A stretch of 64,000 bases of DNA from Lepidostoma basale (lineage: Eukaryota; Arthropoda; Insecta; Trichoptera; Lepidostomatidae), in NCBI GenBank assembly GCA_022606425.2, contig JAHDVF020000494.1:310001-374000 (forward strand). The letters run 5' to 3'. Position numbers and translations under genes: made by a program. Positions 1-9,769 of the stretch are shown piece after piece (position 1 is the first letter of the stretch; each line of letters begins with the position of its first letter). A model generated the notes under the pieces. The model searched no databases. It saw only the letters and a list, made by a program, of their open reading frames with translations, and was not told the DNA's origin.

Positions 1-96
1 CATCACGCATAAAAAATAAATGCATTTAAAATAAAATATATTTATGTAGTATATCAATAGCAAGAAATACAAACAAAGCTTAACTGATAATATATT

Positions 97-357
97 TCAT
101 TGTTTTGGCCGAAACACTATGATACTTACTGTTTAAATTTAAAACACTGTTATAATATCTCAATTTCTTTTAATTCACTGAGGGTGTCGCGACAGCTGTT
201 TCGCCAACCGATGTAAGCATCATCAGGTCTGTGTTTATTGTAACACCTAATGATGCCAACATCGGTTGGCGAAACAGCTGTCTCGACACTCTCAGTGAAT
301 TCAAAGAAATCGTGATATTATAACAGTGTTTTAAATTTTAACAGTGGTAATATACGA
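97..357. mobile_element. PAL-1 palindromic element, copy 1 (hammerhead-bearing arms)
   Basis: Inverted arms (about 119-238 and 240-357) match over roughly 115 bases. The left edge carries the family terminus ttggccgaaacactatgatac, also found at 13766, 51963, 54680 and others. Each arm contains the unit caaccgatg...cgaaacagctgtc. The left arm on the minus strand keeps a full CUGAUGA...GAAA...GUC core; the right arm has CUAAUGA. No coding capacity and no clear target-site duplication. Confidence 0.75.
183..232 (-). ncRNA. Hammerhead ribozyme-like motif (PAL-1, left arm)
   Basis: On the minus strand: CUGAUGA (220-226), one extra U, a six-pair stem II with weak pairs (GCUUAC/GUUGGC), GAAA (from 202), then ACAGCUGU as a self-complementary stem III and GUC (191-193). 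All invariant core residues are present. Stem I pairing next to the cleavage site is poor in this copy, so activity is doubtful. Confidence 0.5.
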
Positions 358-466
358 GCATTTCCATTATATTGTGTGTTTTCGTGAAAAGTTTTTGTTT
401 ATTTATTTTTTATGGAACACTTATAAAAATCTGGAAATTACATATATTAATGCATTTTTAGATTGT

Positions 467-690
467 TTGGAAAGAATGAATTAATAAAGAATATATATGT
501 TAACGAAGTTAAAGGAACAAAGAATAGAAGAAGACCGAGGAAAGCGCGACACGATCAAATTAATAACATATTAATTGTCGGCCACGTGCATGACATGATT
601 TGTGAATGTTGATTAAGTGAGAAAAATGTGTTGGGAAAGCACTGTTTGGTGGTTCATTATTTCTGCCTACCCCTTCGAATGGTGTTTCCA
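467..690 (+). mobile_element. RTE-A LINE fragment, degenerate 3' end
   Basis: The stretch aligns to the last ~225 bases of the long RTE-A copy (16975-17215): the region encoding RNRGRPRKTWHDQI is recognisable as gaagaccgaggaaagcgcga, followed by ttctgcctaccccttcg. Several indels destroy the frame, and the GTTA tail is lost. Confidence 0.7.
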
Positions 691-750
691 TTTTAATATA
701 AAAAAAACATAATTTCATATAATTAAAACTGGTGATTTATTAAACTAAGA

Positions 751-941
751 TTTATTTTGTGGACGTTGGACGATCGAAGTGTGCGCGGGAGATGCCTATT
801 AGTGGCGATGAGGTTTGCAACCCATCACACCGCGTCTCTCGCGGGGGCGAAAAGAGATGGATGGAATGCCGCATCGGTTAAAGTGTGGTAGTCCATTCTA
901 TCTGCCTACCCCTTCGGGGAAACGGCGTGATAGTTGACTAG
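751..941 (+). mobile_element. LINE-tailed SINE-like element, copy 1 (5'-truncated)
   Basis: The sequence gttggacgatcgaagtgtgc to gcgaaaagaga is shared with copies at 31217, 41758 and 52316 and is absent from the RTE LINEs. From aagtgtgg onward (~60 bases) it is identical in plan to the RTE-A 3' end, including the ccccttcgggg hairpin. The tail is degenerate (tagttgactag). Confidence 0.75.
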
Positions 942-1435
942 TTTTTTTTAAAACTGATAGTCAAAATATCTCGTATATTAAATTAAATTAATTCAATTCT
1001 ACTGCGCTACATTCCAATCTCTTTAATTATTATTTTAAAAAATACATTATTCTGTACGTAGGTTAATATTTGCTCTCGCCGGACACCTCTCTGCAAAAGT
1101 ATATTTTCAAAAAAAAAAAACTCGACCCCTTTCGATCCCAGAACGACCGCCGAACAAACAATTAACAGAAGCAATCAAATTAACTGAATAAACCCGACTC
1201 AACGACTCATCTGTAGTGGGTTTGTAGGGAGCGCGAGGCGGGCAGGGGTCCCGCATGCAATATATTTCATTGTTCGTTTGAGACAGAGATCTCCAACTCT
1301 GGAAGGAGTAACTACCCGGTACTTTCGTCGCAATATGAACATTTTGTGATCCATCGAATCTTACATAAATGAACAAAAACGAACTTTATACTTTTATTTA
1401 TAGTGTATTGAACAAAAATGTTCAACGTTGTATTA
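942..1435. other. Unassigned stretch with a less AT-rich block
   Basis: Bases 1120-1370 are less AT-rich than the flanks and hold a minus-strand open frame of 89 codons beginning at a possible ATG (1376). It has no recognisable domain and starts or ends beside a poly-A run, so I do not call it a gene. Confidence 0.3.
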
Positions 1436-1650
1436 TACAAGGTTATTGGTTATTGAACACATTCCTTCTAGGAGGTTGTAGGGGAGGTTATTTCCGATGA
1501 TTAATGTCACATAAGGCATTAAGCGAAAGTGAACCATGTTTAAGATAAATTGAATTAAAGTTTTTTTCGAAATTTATCAAGGTCTTGTGTTTTAAAAATT
1601 TATAAAAAATAACTATTAGTTGTAATCAAACTTTTATATATTTATTAATT
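1436..1650. repeat. Dispersed repeat R1, copy 1
   Basis: About 210 bases starting ggttattggttattgaacac are repeated in the same orientation at 53122-53330 with roughly 80% identity by eye. The repeat is non-coding; class unknown. Confidence 0.7.
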
Positions 1651-1889
1651 AGTGAACACCACAGGCATTTATTATCAACACAAAAACTAAATCTGTCTGT
1701 CCACATTAGGAAATACCAGACGGAAATGTCAAACATTTGAATTATTTTTATTTACAAATTCTAAAAGAAAGACGATTTAAAAAAATAAACACTTTTTCAA
1801 TGCAGATAGACAAGAAAACATTGAATCACGTAACTATATGTGTCTTAAACTATCAATAAGTAGTACAACTTGTAACTAATTATAGTTTT

Positions 1890-2345
1890 TATAGATCTTC
1901 TGGCTTACAGAGGTTCAGCTCATGTGGCTATTCCTCTTACGTCTGATGAGTACATTGTTGGAAGGTGATTTGGTGGATTGTTAGTTTATGCGGGGGCATG
2001 ATTTGTGTGGCCCGGAGTGTTCCCCTGAAGGAGGATCGATTTCGGACGCTTGTGGCGACTGGAGGTGTTTAAGTCGTAATTTGAGAGATATTTTATTGTG
2101 GGATTAGTATGTGAAGGAAGTCCTTTGTAAAAACGTTCGGCAAGTTTCAGAATGAATTAATCTATCACCGGGATTCCCGATTCCAGGTGCAGTTGTGTGA
2201 TCCTGGTCCATGAAGGCGCACCAAGCGATAAACGGATAGTATTATTTTGCAGGATTTTTCGTATGTGACTCGAAGCTGCAAAGCCCCAAATTGGGGCTAC
2301 GTAAGTGAAGATCGGCCTTATGACCGTTTTGTTTTTCAGGAGTTT
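1890..2345 (-). mobile_element. Jockey-type LINE, C-terminal ORF2 and 3' end
   Basis: Read on the minus strand the frame gives TYVAPIWGFAASSHIRKILQ, then WTRITQLHLESGIPVID, then (after a frame slip) LAERFYKGLPSHTNPTI. This is the thumb/C-terminal region typical of Jockey-clade reverse transcriptases. The element's 3' end (ctgaacctctgtaagccag on the minus strand) also occurs alone at 10750-10816. At least one frameshift; inactive. Confidence 0.75.
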
Positions 2346-2479
2346 ATTGTCGGTGCTTAAAGTTTATCATATTAATTGTACGTGTTTTATTACATTAAAA
2401 TTTATATCACGAATTTATGCTGTAAGGATTATGAACTATAGTAGATTTATTGTGATAATATTATTTTAATATCATTTTA

Positions 2480-2645
2480 ACGAATGAAAAGTCTCTTTTC
2501 AAGACGTTTTATTATAATCGTATTCAATGGGAATGGTATATTTTGCCTATCTAAGGCATTATTAAAAGTCAAAGCATATCCGAGCAAGGCAAAATATGTC
2601 TTTTCTGTATAATAAAACTTCTAGAACAATACGTTTTTATAAGTT
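2480..2645. mobile_element. PAL-6 palindromic element, degenerate copy
   Basis: The two arms contain ttgcctatctaaggcattatt and the near-inverse ending aataaaacttctagaacaatacg. The family is best preserved at 56530-56765. Hammerhead-like core too decayed to score here. Confidence 0.55.
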
Positions 2646-2720
2646 TTAATTATTTAATACGGAGATTTAAATAATTGCTCAAGAAACAATAAATAACATT
2701 ATTTAGTTCATTTATTTCAA

Positions 2721-2813
2721 GAAAGAAATGTAAGGCAGATGACTGCATCATGGATACAATTAAAAAAGGATCCCTAAGATTGTTTGGGCGTGATGGTTAG
2801 TTAGTTAGTTTAG
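2721..2813 (+). mobile_element. RTE-A-like fragment with internal deletion
   Basis: The first part (aaatgtaaggcagatgactg) matches the variant RTE-A copy at 60583-60950 in reverse complement. It then jumps directly from cctaagattgtttggg to cgtgatggttagttagttag, the normal 3' end, so roughly 290 internal bases are missing. Confidence 0.65.
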
Positions 2814-3974
2814 CTTTTATTTTATAGACGCTAATGTTTAAATCTTGTTAATCTTGTTTTGTTAACAATTTTTTTTCGAATCTCATTTTAAACTAAATAT
2901 AAATGTTAAAAATCTCTTATTTAGTTTTCATGTTTCGACGCTTTTTCACCCCTGACTATACACGTAGCAGACGTTAAACGGTAAAATTTTGCCTGTAAAA
3001 CTGCGGTTTCGGAGAACCAAGGTTATATTACGCCCATTACTCTTCCTAATGTATTAAATGGAAGGCACGGTGGTGCAGGGGTATGCAGAGAGCTCTTATC
3101 GAAGCCACAGTAAAGCAATTATAAGAAATGTGTTTTCTCATCTTAACTAGCTCATACCACCGAATAAGCTGACGTCATTTTTCACTTATTTCAGTGTTCT
3201 GATTTCTGCAATGTTTTGTTTCTATTATTTTTTTTTCTTGAAAAATGACGTAAAAATATATTGTTTTGAAAACATTCGTTTTCTAAAAATTATATCTTTT
3301 GTGATTGACATAGTAATATATTTTAGTTTTCGTTAATTCATTTCTTATAAAAATTTCATTAAAATGTTAAAACCCAACTTAACTCTGAAAAACGAAATCA
3401 ATCTTTTGATGAGTTTATGTTTAAGTATTTCAAGATGATCTTCTTTTAATAATTCATTGGAAGCTAAACTTTAATCATTTAAAAAGTTACGTGTAAGCAA
3501 ATTTCGTTATTTATTCGAATTTATTATTCACCAAGTCATATATTATATTATCAATTAAAATACTTAAGCAATTGTTTATCAATTAAAATATTTTTTTTTG
3601 TTTTCATTTTATTTTTTATTTTTTGTGACAAGGGTGTAAAACCAATGACAAGGGTGTAAAACCTTCGAAAGATCTCGAGAATAAACTCTAAAAGAAAAAT
3701 TAAGTGTTTTGATTCGCAAAAAAATGTCATTATGGAATTCCACAGAGTTAACCCCTTAAGTTTATCAAAAGTTATATTATGTTAACTATTTTCCCTAACG
3801 TGTTTAATCTTATATTCAAGTTTAAGTATAATAGTTTTTTAGGTCCAAGATTTTTAGGACTCTATTTTTTTTTTCATTTCCGCATCACAGAACTACATTG
3901 CAATACACCAATGATACATAATATTATTAACAAAATAGTTTGCAATACAATAGTAAATAACACATAATGAAATA
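2814..3974. other. Unassigned AT-rich region
   Basis: The only structure noticed is a 20-base tandem duplication of tgacaagggtgtaaaacc (3626-3643 and 3646-3663). Confidence 0.4.
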
Positions 3975-4150
3975 ATATTGAAGATTTAAGCAGTCTGAAG
4001 GAGACTGAATTTCGCTGAACATTTTTAAGTCATCAGCAAACAAATTTTGAAGACTCAATTACATTTGATATATCATTGAAGAAGATTGTGAAAAGAAGCG
4101 GCCCTAAAATGAAACCCTGTGTTACTCCAGATGAAGTGTGGAAAGTTGAT
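3975..4150 (-). mobile_element. Non-LTR reverse transcriptase fragment (Jockey/CR1 group)
   Basis: The minus strand encodes SSGVTQGFILGPLLFTIFFN (RT motif with the Q-G loop) followed, one base out of frame, by ADDLKMFSEIQSPSDCLNL (catalytic A-D-D motif). The fragment is short, frameshifted and has no tail. Confidence 0.7.
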
Positions 4151-4689
4151 GACTGATACAGTCCATACGTACTGCATTAGAGAAGACAAATAACTAGAGA
4201 GGAGCTTCAGCAAAAGATTGCAAAAACCCAATTTTACTCAACCGCTCCTCTTTTGCACTAGACATTAAATTGTCCTATGAGAATTATTCGTTTTCCGTCT
4301 TCTATTTTTCAATTTCATGGGATATTTAAGGCTTTGTTAATAACGCACCTCGCGTACATCACGTGTTCATGCCGCTACGTGAACGCTCCTGTCCCATTCA
4401 GACAATAAATAGATTCTTACCTTCATACTTATTTCTTCCGTTAGCTACCCACAGATGCTTCGTTTTAACAAAAAAGAAAAACGTTCAAAAAACGTGCTAG
4501 GGTTTCCAAACTTTTTCTATAATGGAACACTTAGCAAATCCTACAATTTAAATGGAACACAAAGCTTATTACATTTTCATCTAAAGCGATCACTTTGTGG
4601 TTAGACATTTTAAACAAACATATAAAATATATAAAAAAAACTTGTATTTAACCACGGTATGGTTAAACGAGAACATTATTTTGCTACGA
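4151..4689. other. Unassigned; possible end of a hAT-like MITE near 4499
   Basis: From 4499 the sequence agggtttccaaactttttct...atggaacac resembles the common insect non-autonomous hAT terminus. A roughly inverted counterpart (aatacaagggttccgcgaaa...gggaaactctt) ends near 5456. If real, RTE-C and PAL-2 are insertions inside it. No 8-bp duplication was found. Confidence 0.3.
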
Positions 4690-5178
4690 TAATCTTAACT
4701 TGAAACTCTGACAAAAAATGATTAAATGGTTTATATGGTCTGTTCTACTATATGGCTGCGAAACCTGGACTCTGAAAGTGAATGTAATGAACCTGTTGAA
4801 AGCGTTCGAGATGTGGATACACCGCAGAATGCTCCGTATACCGTGGACCGATAGGGTCAGTAATGTAGACGTACTGCAGAGAGCCAGAGCCAATAGACAG
4901 CTGTTGTCAAGTGTGAAAATTAGAAAGGTCTCATATTTGGGTCATGTGCTTAGGGGAGAAAAATACCACCTCCTTCGACTGATATTAATGGGTAAAGTGG
5001 AGGGACGTCGGGGAGTTGGTAGAAGGCAGCTGTCCTGGCTGCAGAACATCAAATAGTGGACAGGAATTACAAGAGTTCAGAACCTGTTCCAAATGGCGCA
5101 GGATAGAGATGCCTCTGCTATAGTCATCGCCAACTTTGGGGGGACCTGACACGGCACCGAAAGAAGAAGAAGATGGTT
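4690..5178 (+). mobile_element. RTE-C LINE fragment (C-terminal ORF and AAG tail)
   Basis: An open frame (4718-5056) reads LLYGCETWTLKVNVMN ... HRRMLRIPWTDRVSNVDVLQ ... YLGHVLRGEKYHL, the C-terminal domain that follows the RT in RTE-type LINEs. It continues past a stop to NLFQMAQDRDASAIVIANFG and ends in gaagaagaagatgg. The 5' part (endonuclease and RT) is missing. Related 3' ends: 20077-20200 (-) and 49912-50035 (+). Confidence 0.75.
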
Positions 5179-5190
5179 ATTATTATAACT

Positions 5191-5320
5191 GATACCAACT
5201 AGTTTCGCTTGAACCCAAATTTAATCAGGGCAGTATTACAACTTATATAACAACTCATTAGCTGTTATACTGCCCTTATGATGCTTGGTCCAAGCGAAAC
5301 AAGTTGGCATCCACGAACTT
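5191..5320. mobile_element. PAL-2 palindromic element, copy 1
   Basis: Arms (gataccaactagtttcgctt... and ...caagcgaaacaagttggcat) are inverse to one another around a short loop. Hammerhead-like units are present on both strands but with core substitutions: CUGAUUA on minus and CUUAUGA on plus, and the cleavage triplet is GUU. Family also at 48045-48262. Confidence 0.65.
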
Positions 5321-5356
5321 CGTGGCCGAATGGGGCCACGAAGGTCGTCATTGTTG
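5318..5356. repeat. Head-to-head SINE-1 5' ends
   Basis: The string cttcgtggccgaatgg is followed at once by ggccacgaaggtcgtca, its approximate inverse. Both match the first bases of the tRNA-derived SINE-1 at 43243. Very short, so the assignment is tentative. Confidence 0.35.
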
Positions 5357-5839
5357 TAGTGTATATATCCTTTTCATATTATTGCGGAATACTCTTTTAG
5401 GTTCGAGGAAATACAAGGGTTCCGCGAAATATTATTTGGGAAACTCTTATCCATACTAGAGACAGCAAAATTATCCGCCCACGTGTCACGTATTATTTTA
5501 TCGCACTGGGAAAAAAGTTGTCAACACGCGAAAACGTACATCTCAATACATACCAGAGGTTTGCTAAAAAAAATAATACCCTCATCAAATGCCACGAGAT
5601 AAATAGAGATTACTCCGGGTAATTACATTTATGGCTGTCATCAAACATTAAGCGTAAATAAACGGCCCTAATACCGCACTATCCGGGTGCGGGTAGGGGG
5701 AGAAAATGTATACAAAATAGACTCTAATTATTTTGTAAACATTATATCGCTTAGTATCGCGGCATCCAATAATAGTTTTGTGAGGAAGATTTGATTGTTT
5801 TGAGTAGTAAGTTGGAACACGATTTTAGCAATATATGAA
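5357..5839. other. Unassigned AT-rich region
   Basis: The block contains the putative right end of the hAT-like MITE (about 5400-5456). Nothing else was recognised. Confidence 0.3.
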
Positions 5840-6195
5840 ATCATATCGAGCGAGACAGGCATGCTGGTGGATGGGACTTACAGAATTAAAAGAAACCTTG
5901 AACTTGAAGTACTGGTAAACCAGGAAACAGTAGTGAAATTCTGTAAGTCTCAACGCTTGCGGTGGGCTGGCCATGTAGAAAGAATGCCAGAGGGTGAACA
6001 CCACAAATTATATCCAGATAGGTGCCCGCGAAAAGAGACCAAGAGGCAGACCAAGGAAAAGATGGGCGGATTCTGTGGAAGAAGATTGGGAGAAAATGGA
6101 AGGAGCTGGGGAATGGAGAGAGATGGCCAGGGACAGAAGTCAGCGGAGGACCGTTGTGGAGGACAAGTCCCACACTGGAATGTAACGCCGGGAAA
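5840..6195 (+). mobile_element. RTE-F LINE fragment, C-terminal region
   Basis: Frame 1 (5861-) gives VKFCKSQRLRWAGHVERMPE; after a one-base shift the frame from 5994 gives RPRGRPRKRWADSVEEDWEK and runs to a stop after VVEDKSHTGM. The order RLRWAGHVERM then GRPRKRW is the signature of the RTE-type C-terminus. No AAG tail is present. Confidence 0.72.
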
Positions 6196-6782
6196 TGAAT
6201 TTAAAATTTATAAAACCTCAGTTTTCATTATGGTTTATTTTATTGAATGGGAGTTATATGTTTTGCTTTGCTAGAGTATTATCAAGCATTGTGACACATG
6301 TCACTACGATATAACATAGACGTTTTCGTCAATATAAAAATACTTACTTGAAGTTTATCTTAAAATTAAATTTCCTAAAAATTAAAGATATAATGTTTCA
6401 CGCTGCTGATGATAGACATGGTTATCAACAGCGGGGAGATCTGACAGTATAACGAAGAAATAAGATTCCACTTATCGATTTTTTTTTAAATTTCAGTGAA
6501 ATTTAAATTAACATTTGTGGAGGCACCATTTTTTTCTCTGTTACTATGTACCGATCGGATTCTGCATAAATATTCCCATTTCCCGATTATTCCACGCCCC
6601 ATCTATTCGATATCAGTATTACTTCTAAAACTGGTTGATAAAACTTCAGGTGTTGTTGTTGTTAACTGCAATTTGTGCCATAAAACTTTCTTGAAGGAAA
6701 AATGAACATTGTAGAATATAAAAATGACTCTAAGTATAATTTTTTTTTCTTATGTTTATGGATAGTAAAAATGTTCTTTTTT
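6196..6782. other. Unassigned AT-rich region
   Basis: A 69-codon open frame at 6496-6705 has no recognisable domain and typical AT-rich composition. I treat it as chance. Confidence 0.3.
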
Positions 6783-6900
6783 TCATTTCATTTATATGAA
6801 TAAAAATCACAAACATTACAGACATATAATTTCAGATCGTTTGCAATTACATTATAAGAATTTATAAGAGAAGCATAAAAAAATATTAAAATTAAGAATT
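6783..6900 (-). repeat. LINE-L 3' end, copy 1
   Basis: The block tttcatttcattt...aataaaaatcacaaacattacagacatataatt recurs at 21398-21545 and, in opposite orientation, at 59084-59135. On the minus strand it ends in GAAAT repeats, like a LINE 3' terminus. Only the 3' untranslated part is recognisable. Confidence 0.6.
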
Positions 6901-7007
6901 AGAAAGAACCATAACATTGATATTGTATCCCTGAGGTAACTCACGGCACCCTTGAGGTGAGCTATTCACGAAAACGGCGCTATACAAATTAGCCTAATTA
7001 TTATTAT

Positions 7008-7165
7008 ATAACTAACTAACTAACCATCACGCCGTCTCCCCGAAGGGGTAGGCAGAAATAATGGACTGCCACACTTTTCTTTCCTGACATATTTCTCTCG
7101 CTTCCTCAACATTCATACATAGTGTCATGCATGCGCGTCGATTTCTCTGACTCCAGCATATATTA
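7008..7165 (-). mobile_element. RTE-A LINE fragment
   Basis: The inverted tail taactaactaactaacc is followed by atcacgccgtctccccgaag and the complement of the C-terminal codons (SAYPFGETA stop). About 155 bases are retained, including the ccccgaagggg hairpin. Confidence 0.85.
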
Positions 7166-7611
7166 TCAAGGACAAATAGACCTACATCACTTACGACACC
7201 CGAGTTATATATATGAGTATATGAGGCCACCAATCAGCTGAAAGAAGTGAACTCCCAAGTGGATATTCCTCCTTCTCTCCAATGATTGGTAGCTTAGCAT
7301 ACCTAGCAAGAATTCAGTCGAAAATAGCCGCGTAATAACCGCGCTCTCTGAGGTAAAGCAAGCGCAGAAATTTAGGTAAAGAAAGCGCAGAAATATTTTT
7401 TTTTACGTACATACATTTGATCGTAGTATACTTACGGTATCTAATGGAATGCCAAACCTTGTGTATGGAAGTGAAGCTTGGAGCTGACGATAGTAGGATA
7501 AAGACGTGGAGTTTGCAGATCATTATAATTATTTAACAAAGCTTATGTAATATACCCGTACTTAGGAAATTGAAAAAAACTTTGTTTAATCCACTAATTA
7601 TTAAAAAATAT
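7166..7611. other. Unassigned region
   Basis: A short direct repeat (gtaaagmaagcgcagaaat) occurs twice at 7352-7395. No gene recognised. Confidence 0.3.
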
Positions 7612-7662
7612 ATTTAAAAACACGACATGTTTCGGAGGATACCTCCATCTTCAGGTGTAAAA
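7612..7662 (-). ncRNA. Hammerhead ribozyme-like motif (PAL-4, solitary)
   Basis: Minus strand: CACA (stem I) - CUGAAGA (7648-7654) - extra U - GGAGG-UAU-CCUCC (perfect five-pair stem II) - GAAA - ACAUGU (self-complementary stem III) - GUC (7624-7626) - GUGU (stem I, pairs perfectly with CACA). Every invariant core base is present; position 7 is A, a position known to be variable. The single unexplained feature is the extra U before stem II. Unlike most others, this copy is not in a palindrome. Confidence 0.65.
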
Positions 7663-7960
7663 ATATAATAAAAACTAAACAAAAAAAGATTGAATAAAAA
7701 CGCATTTAAAATTCGATACAATAATTCAAATTTAAAAATTAACCTGGGGTATTTGTTATAAGTACTAATATTTTTTTAACAATAAGAACTAATTAATAAT
7801 AATAATACATGATGATAATATAAAAAAAAATTAAAAAATGTAATTAAGAAAAAACATACATTTGAAAAGACAATTTATATTGTAATTAATAAATTATTAA
7901 TTTGCATTTGATTGGGAATGGGAGATTAAATGTAGACAAAGTAGTTAAGGAGAAAGGAGT
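7663..7960. other. Unassigned AT-rich spacer
   Basis: The spacer is very AT-rich with long A runs and holds no recognised element. Confidence 0.3.
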
Positions 7961-7964
7961 AAAA

Positions 7965-8055
7965 AGAGGAATCTGTGAAACGCGTCATTCCCATAAAGTA
8001 TGATAAAACTTCTAGAAAACAGACGTTTTTATTGTATTAATTATGTATAAATTAA
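7965..8055. mobile_element. PAL-6 half element
   Basis: The sequence aaacgcgtcattcccataaagtatgataaaacttctagaaaacagacgtttttat is one arm of PAL-6 (compare 56696-56760). The partner arm is missing. Confidence 0.5.
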
Positions 8056-8504
8056 ACTTGTTCAACATTTCTGTTTTTATTATTATTTAAGTGTGTATGT
8101 GAATTCTTATTATTTGACATGGAATATATGCTTCACCTAATTTGACATTTCATGTATTCCGTAAATATCATAATGAAATCTTTCTAAAGCGTAAAACATA
8201 ATATAACTAGTCATTTACATTTATATTACATTCGCCATTTCCATACGTTTCCGCGCGTCCACCCCGTACGATAATGCTCTACCGCCGAAGTTGGTACTGT
8301 TTCACCGTATTTTAGGGTTCAGCTCTCCAACAGAAGGGCAACAGCCGTCACGGCACAATGTGTCCCTCGAGTATAGTGGATCGGTGAGGCAAGGTCGTGC
8401 GAACCCTACATGTAAACCACAGTCACTACACCGAAGCTTTTGAATCAATCAGATTGATTCTACAAACATTGACAAACATTTTTCAACGTATTACCACAGG
8501 GCAT
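8056..8504. other. Unassigned region with a GC-richer block
   Basis: Bases 8225-8420 are markedly less AT-rich than their flanks; no coding frame or repeat partner was identified. Confidence 0.3.
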
Positions 8505-8690
8505 AATTTTGTCATGTTATTTGTATCATCTGGTCTAACAAAAATTGTTATTTGTAACACACGATGATGCCAACATTTGATAAAAATAAATTGTGATACG
8601 TATAATAACATTATTCCAAAATAAAACTTGTAATCATGTTGATGTATCATAGTGTTTCGGCCATTTACTTGGCCTTACTCATATTTGCTT
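8505..8690. mobile_element. PAL-1 partial copy
   Basis: The segment keeps taacacacgatgatgccaac and the family terminus tatcatagtgtttcggccat. The GAAA and stem III parts of the hammerhead unit are deleted. Confidence 0.6.
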
Positions 8691-8761
8691 TTCTATGCAA
8701 TTAATGGACATTTTAAAATATTATTTTTAATTTCTTCTATGTTGCCATACTTTGTGTTGTA

Positions 8762-8995
8762 GATGTTTTACTTTTTATATACTTTGTATATACAACACTA
8801 TTTTTCGGACAACCAGTCCTTCTTCAGTGATACATATTATATAGATACATATTTAAAATATTATAAAATTAGTTTACAAATATTATCAATTGTGACAGAT
8901 GTTATATTGTATATCACTGAAGAAGGACTGGTTGTCCGAAACATGTCTGATATGTCATTTTAATAGTGTTGTATATACAAAGTATATAAAAAAAG
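8762..8995. mobile_element. PAL-5 palindromic element, copy 1
   Basis: Arms tttttatatactttgtatatacaacac and gtgttgtatatacaaagtatataaaaa are inverse of one another, with ggacaaccagtccttcttcag / ctgaagaaggactggttgtcc inside. The plus arm holds a complete hammerhead-like motif; the minus arm has lost about 20 bases after GAAA. Confidence 0.8.
8909..8956 (+). ncRNA. Best hammerhead ribozyme-like motif in the window (PAL-5)
   Basis: The order is: stem I 5' strand (8909-8916); CUGAAGA (8917-8923); one extra A; stem II GGAC (8925-8928) / GUCC (8934-8937) with a UGGUU loop; GAAA (8938-8941); self-complementary ACAUGU (stem III); GUC (8945-8947); and stem I 3' strand (8948-8955). Stem I forms six Watson-Crick pairs plus two G-U pairs immediately flanking the core. 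All catalytic residues (C3, G5, A6, G8, A9, G12, A13, A14) are present. The two-pair stem III suggests the active form would be a dimer, as described for hammerheads of Penelope-like elements. Confidence 0.7.
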
Positions 8996-9454
8996 ACAAA
9001 AAATATTTTTAAATTGAGTTACTTACAATTACAATTTTCACAATTCAGTATGTCGTAAATGTTGAAGCAACTGAATGTTAACAGTAGATATATGATGTAA
9101 CCTACATCTTACGATATATTGAATCCTTTTTTATTACTTATTAAAAAACTAAAAGCATGGTATCTTATAATTAACAATGAGTTAAGACAAAAGGACAAAA
9201 CAACGTAGTTTATTTTCTGAATAGAAAATTTTGATTTATCTAGTTATACAGTATATTATCATTACATCTTATAAAGTGATTGTGTAGATATCAAATTCAT
9301 TGAGTAATATTTGTTATTTAGCCTTCAGTTATCTACCATTTAAAGAACATTGCATCCATATCATCAGAATGGGTGATTTTATGTATGATGTGAGTTGTAA
9401 CTTTGCCTTCAGATTGTCTTAGAACTTAATATTCGATATTTTTATTTGCCCAAG
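8996..9454. other. Unassigned AT-rich region
   Basis: No coding frame, tRNA-like fold or shared repeat was found. Confidence 0.3.
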
Positions 9455-9640
9455 CCATAGAGGGCTCCCTCCGCTTACCCGAAGCTGTTATTGGCGCAGC
9501 GGCGCCTTTCGTCAGCTTCACTCGTGCACTCCCTAGTCCCGTCCCCCATACTTGCCGACTTTCATTAAAAAAAAATAATATATGTATATTTGCAACCATG
9601 GGGGACCCAGACCATATTTAAGCTACGCTACTCTCCCTCG
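9455..9640. repeat. Dispersed repeat R2, copy 1
   Basis: The run ttacccgaagctgtta...gcgcc...cccgtccccc is repeated at 33850-33930 (acccgaagctgttaaagga, cgtcccccgttcatg). Class unknown. Confidence 0.5.
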
Positions 9641-9769
9641 ATGTCCCGCCGTATACACATAGCAATACAACAGCAAAATAAAATACACAATTGATACATT
9701 AATAACATATGTTAGAGAAAGAATAAAAAAGAAATAATGCACAGCAATATTCGACTTACAAGAAATTAA

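Noticed and set aside
1107..1376. 89-codon minus-strand open frame
   Set aside because: No domain, ends in a poly-Phe run from a T tract on that strand, and no splice or promoter context.
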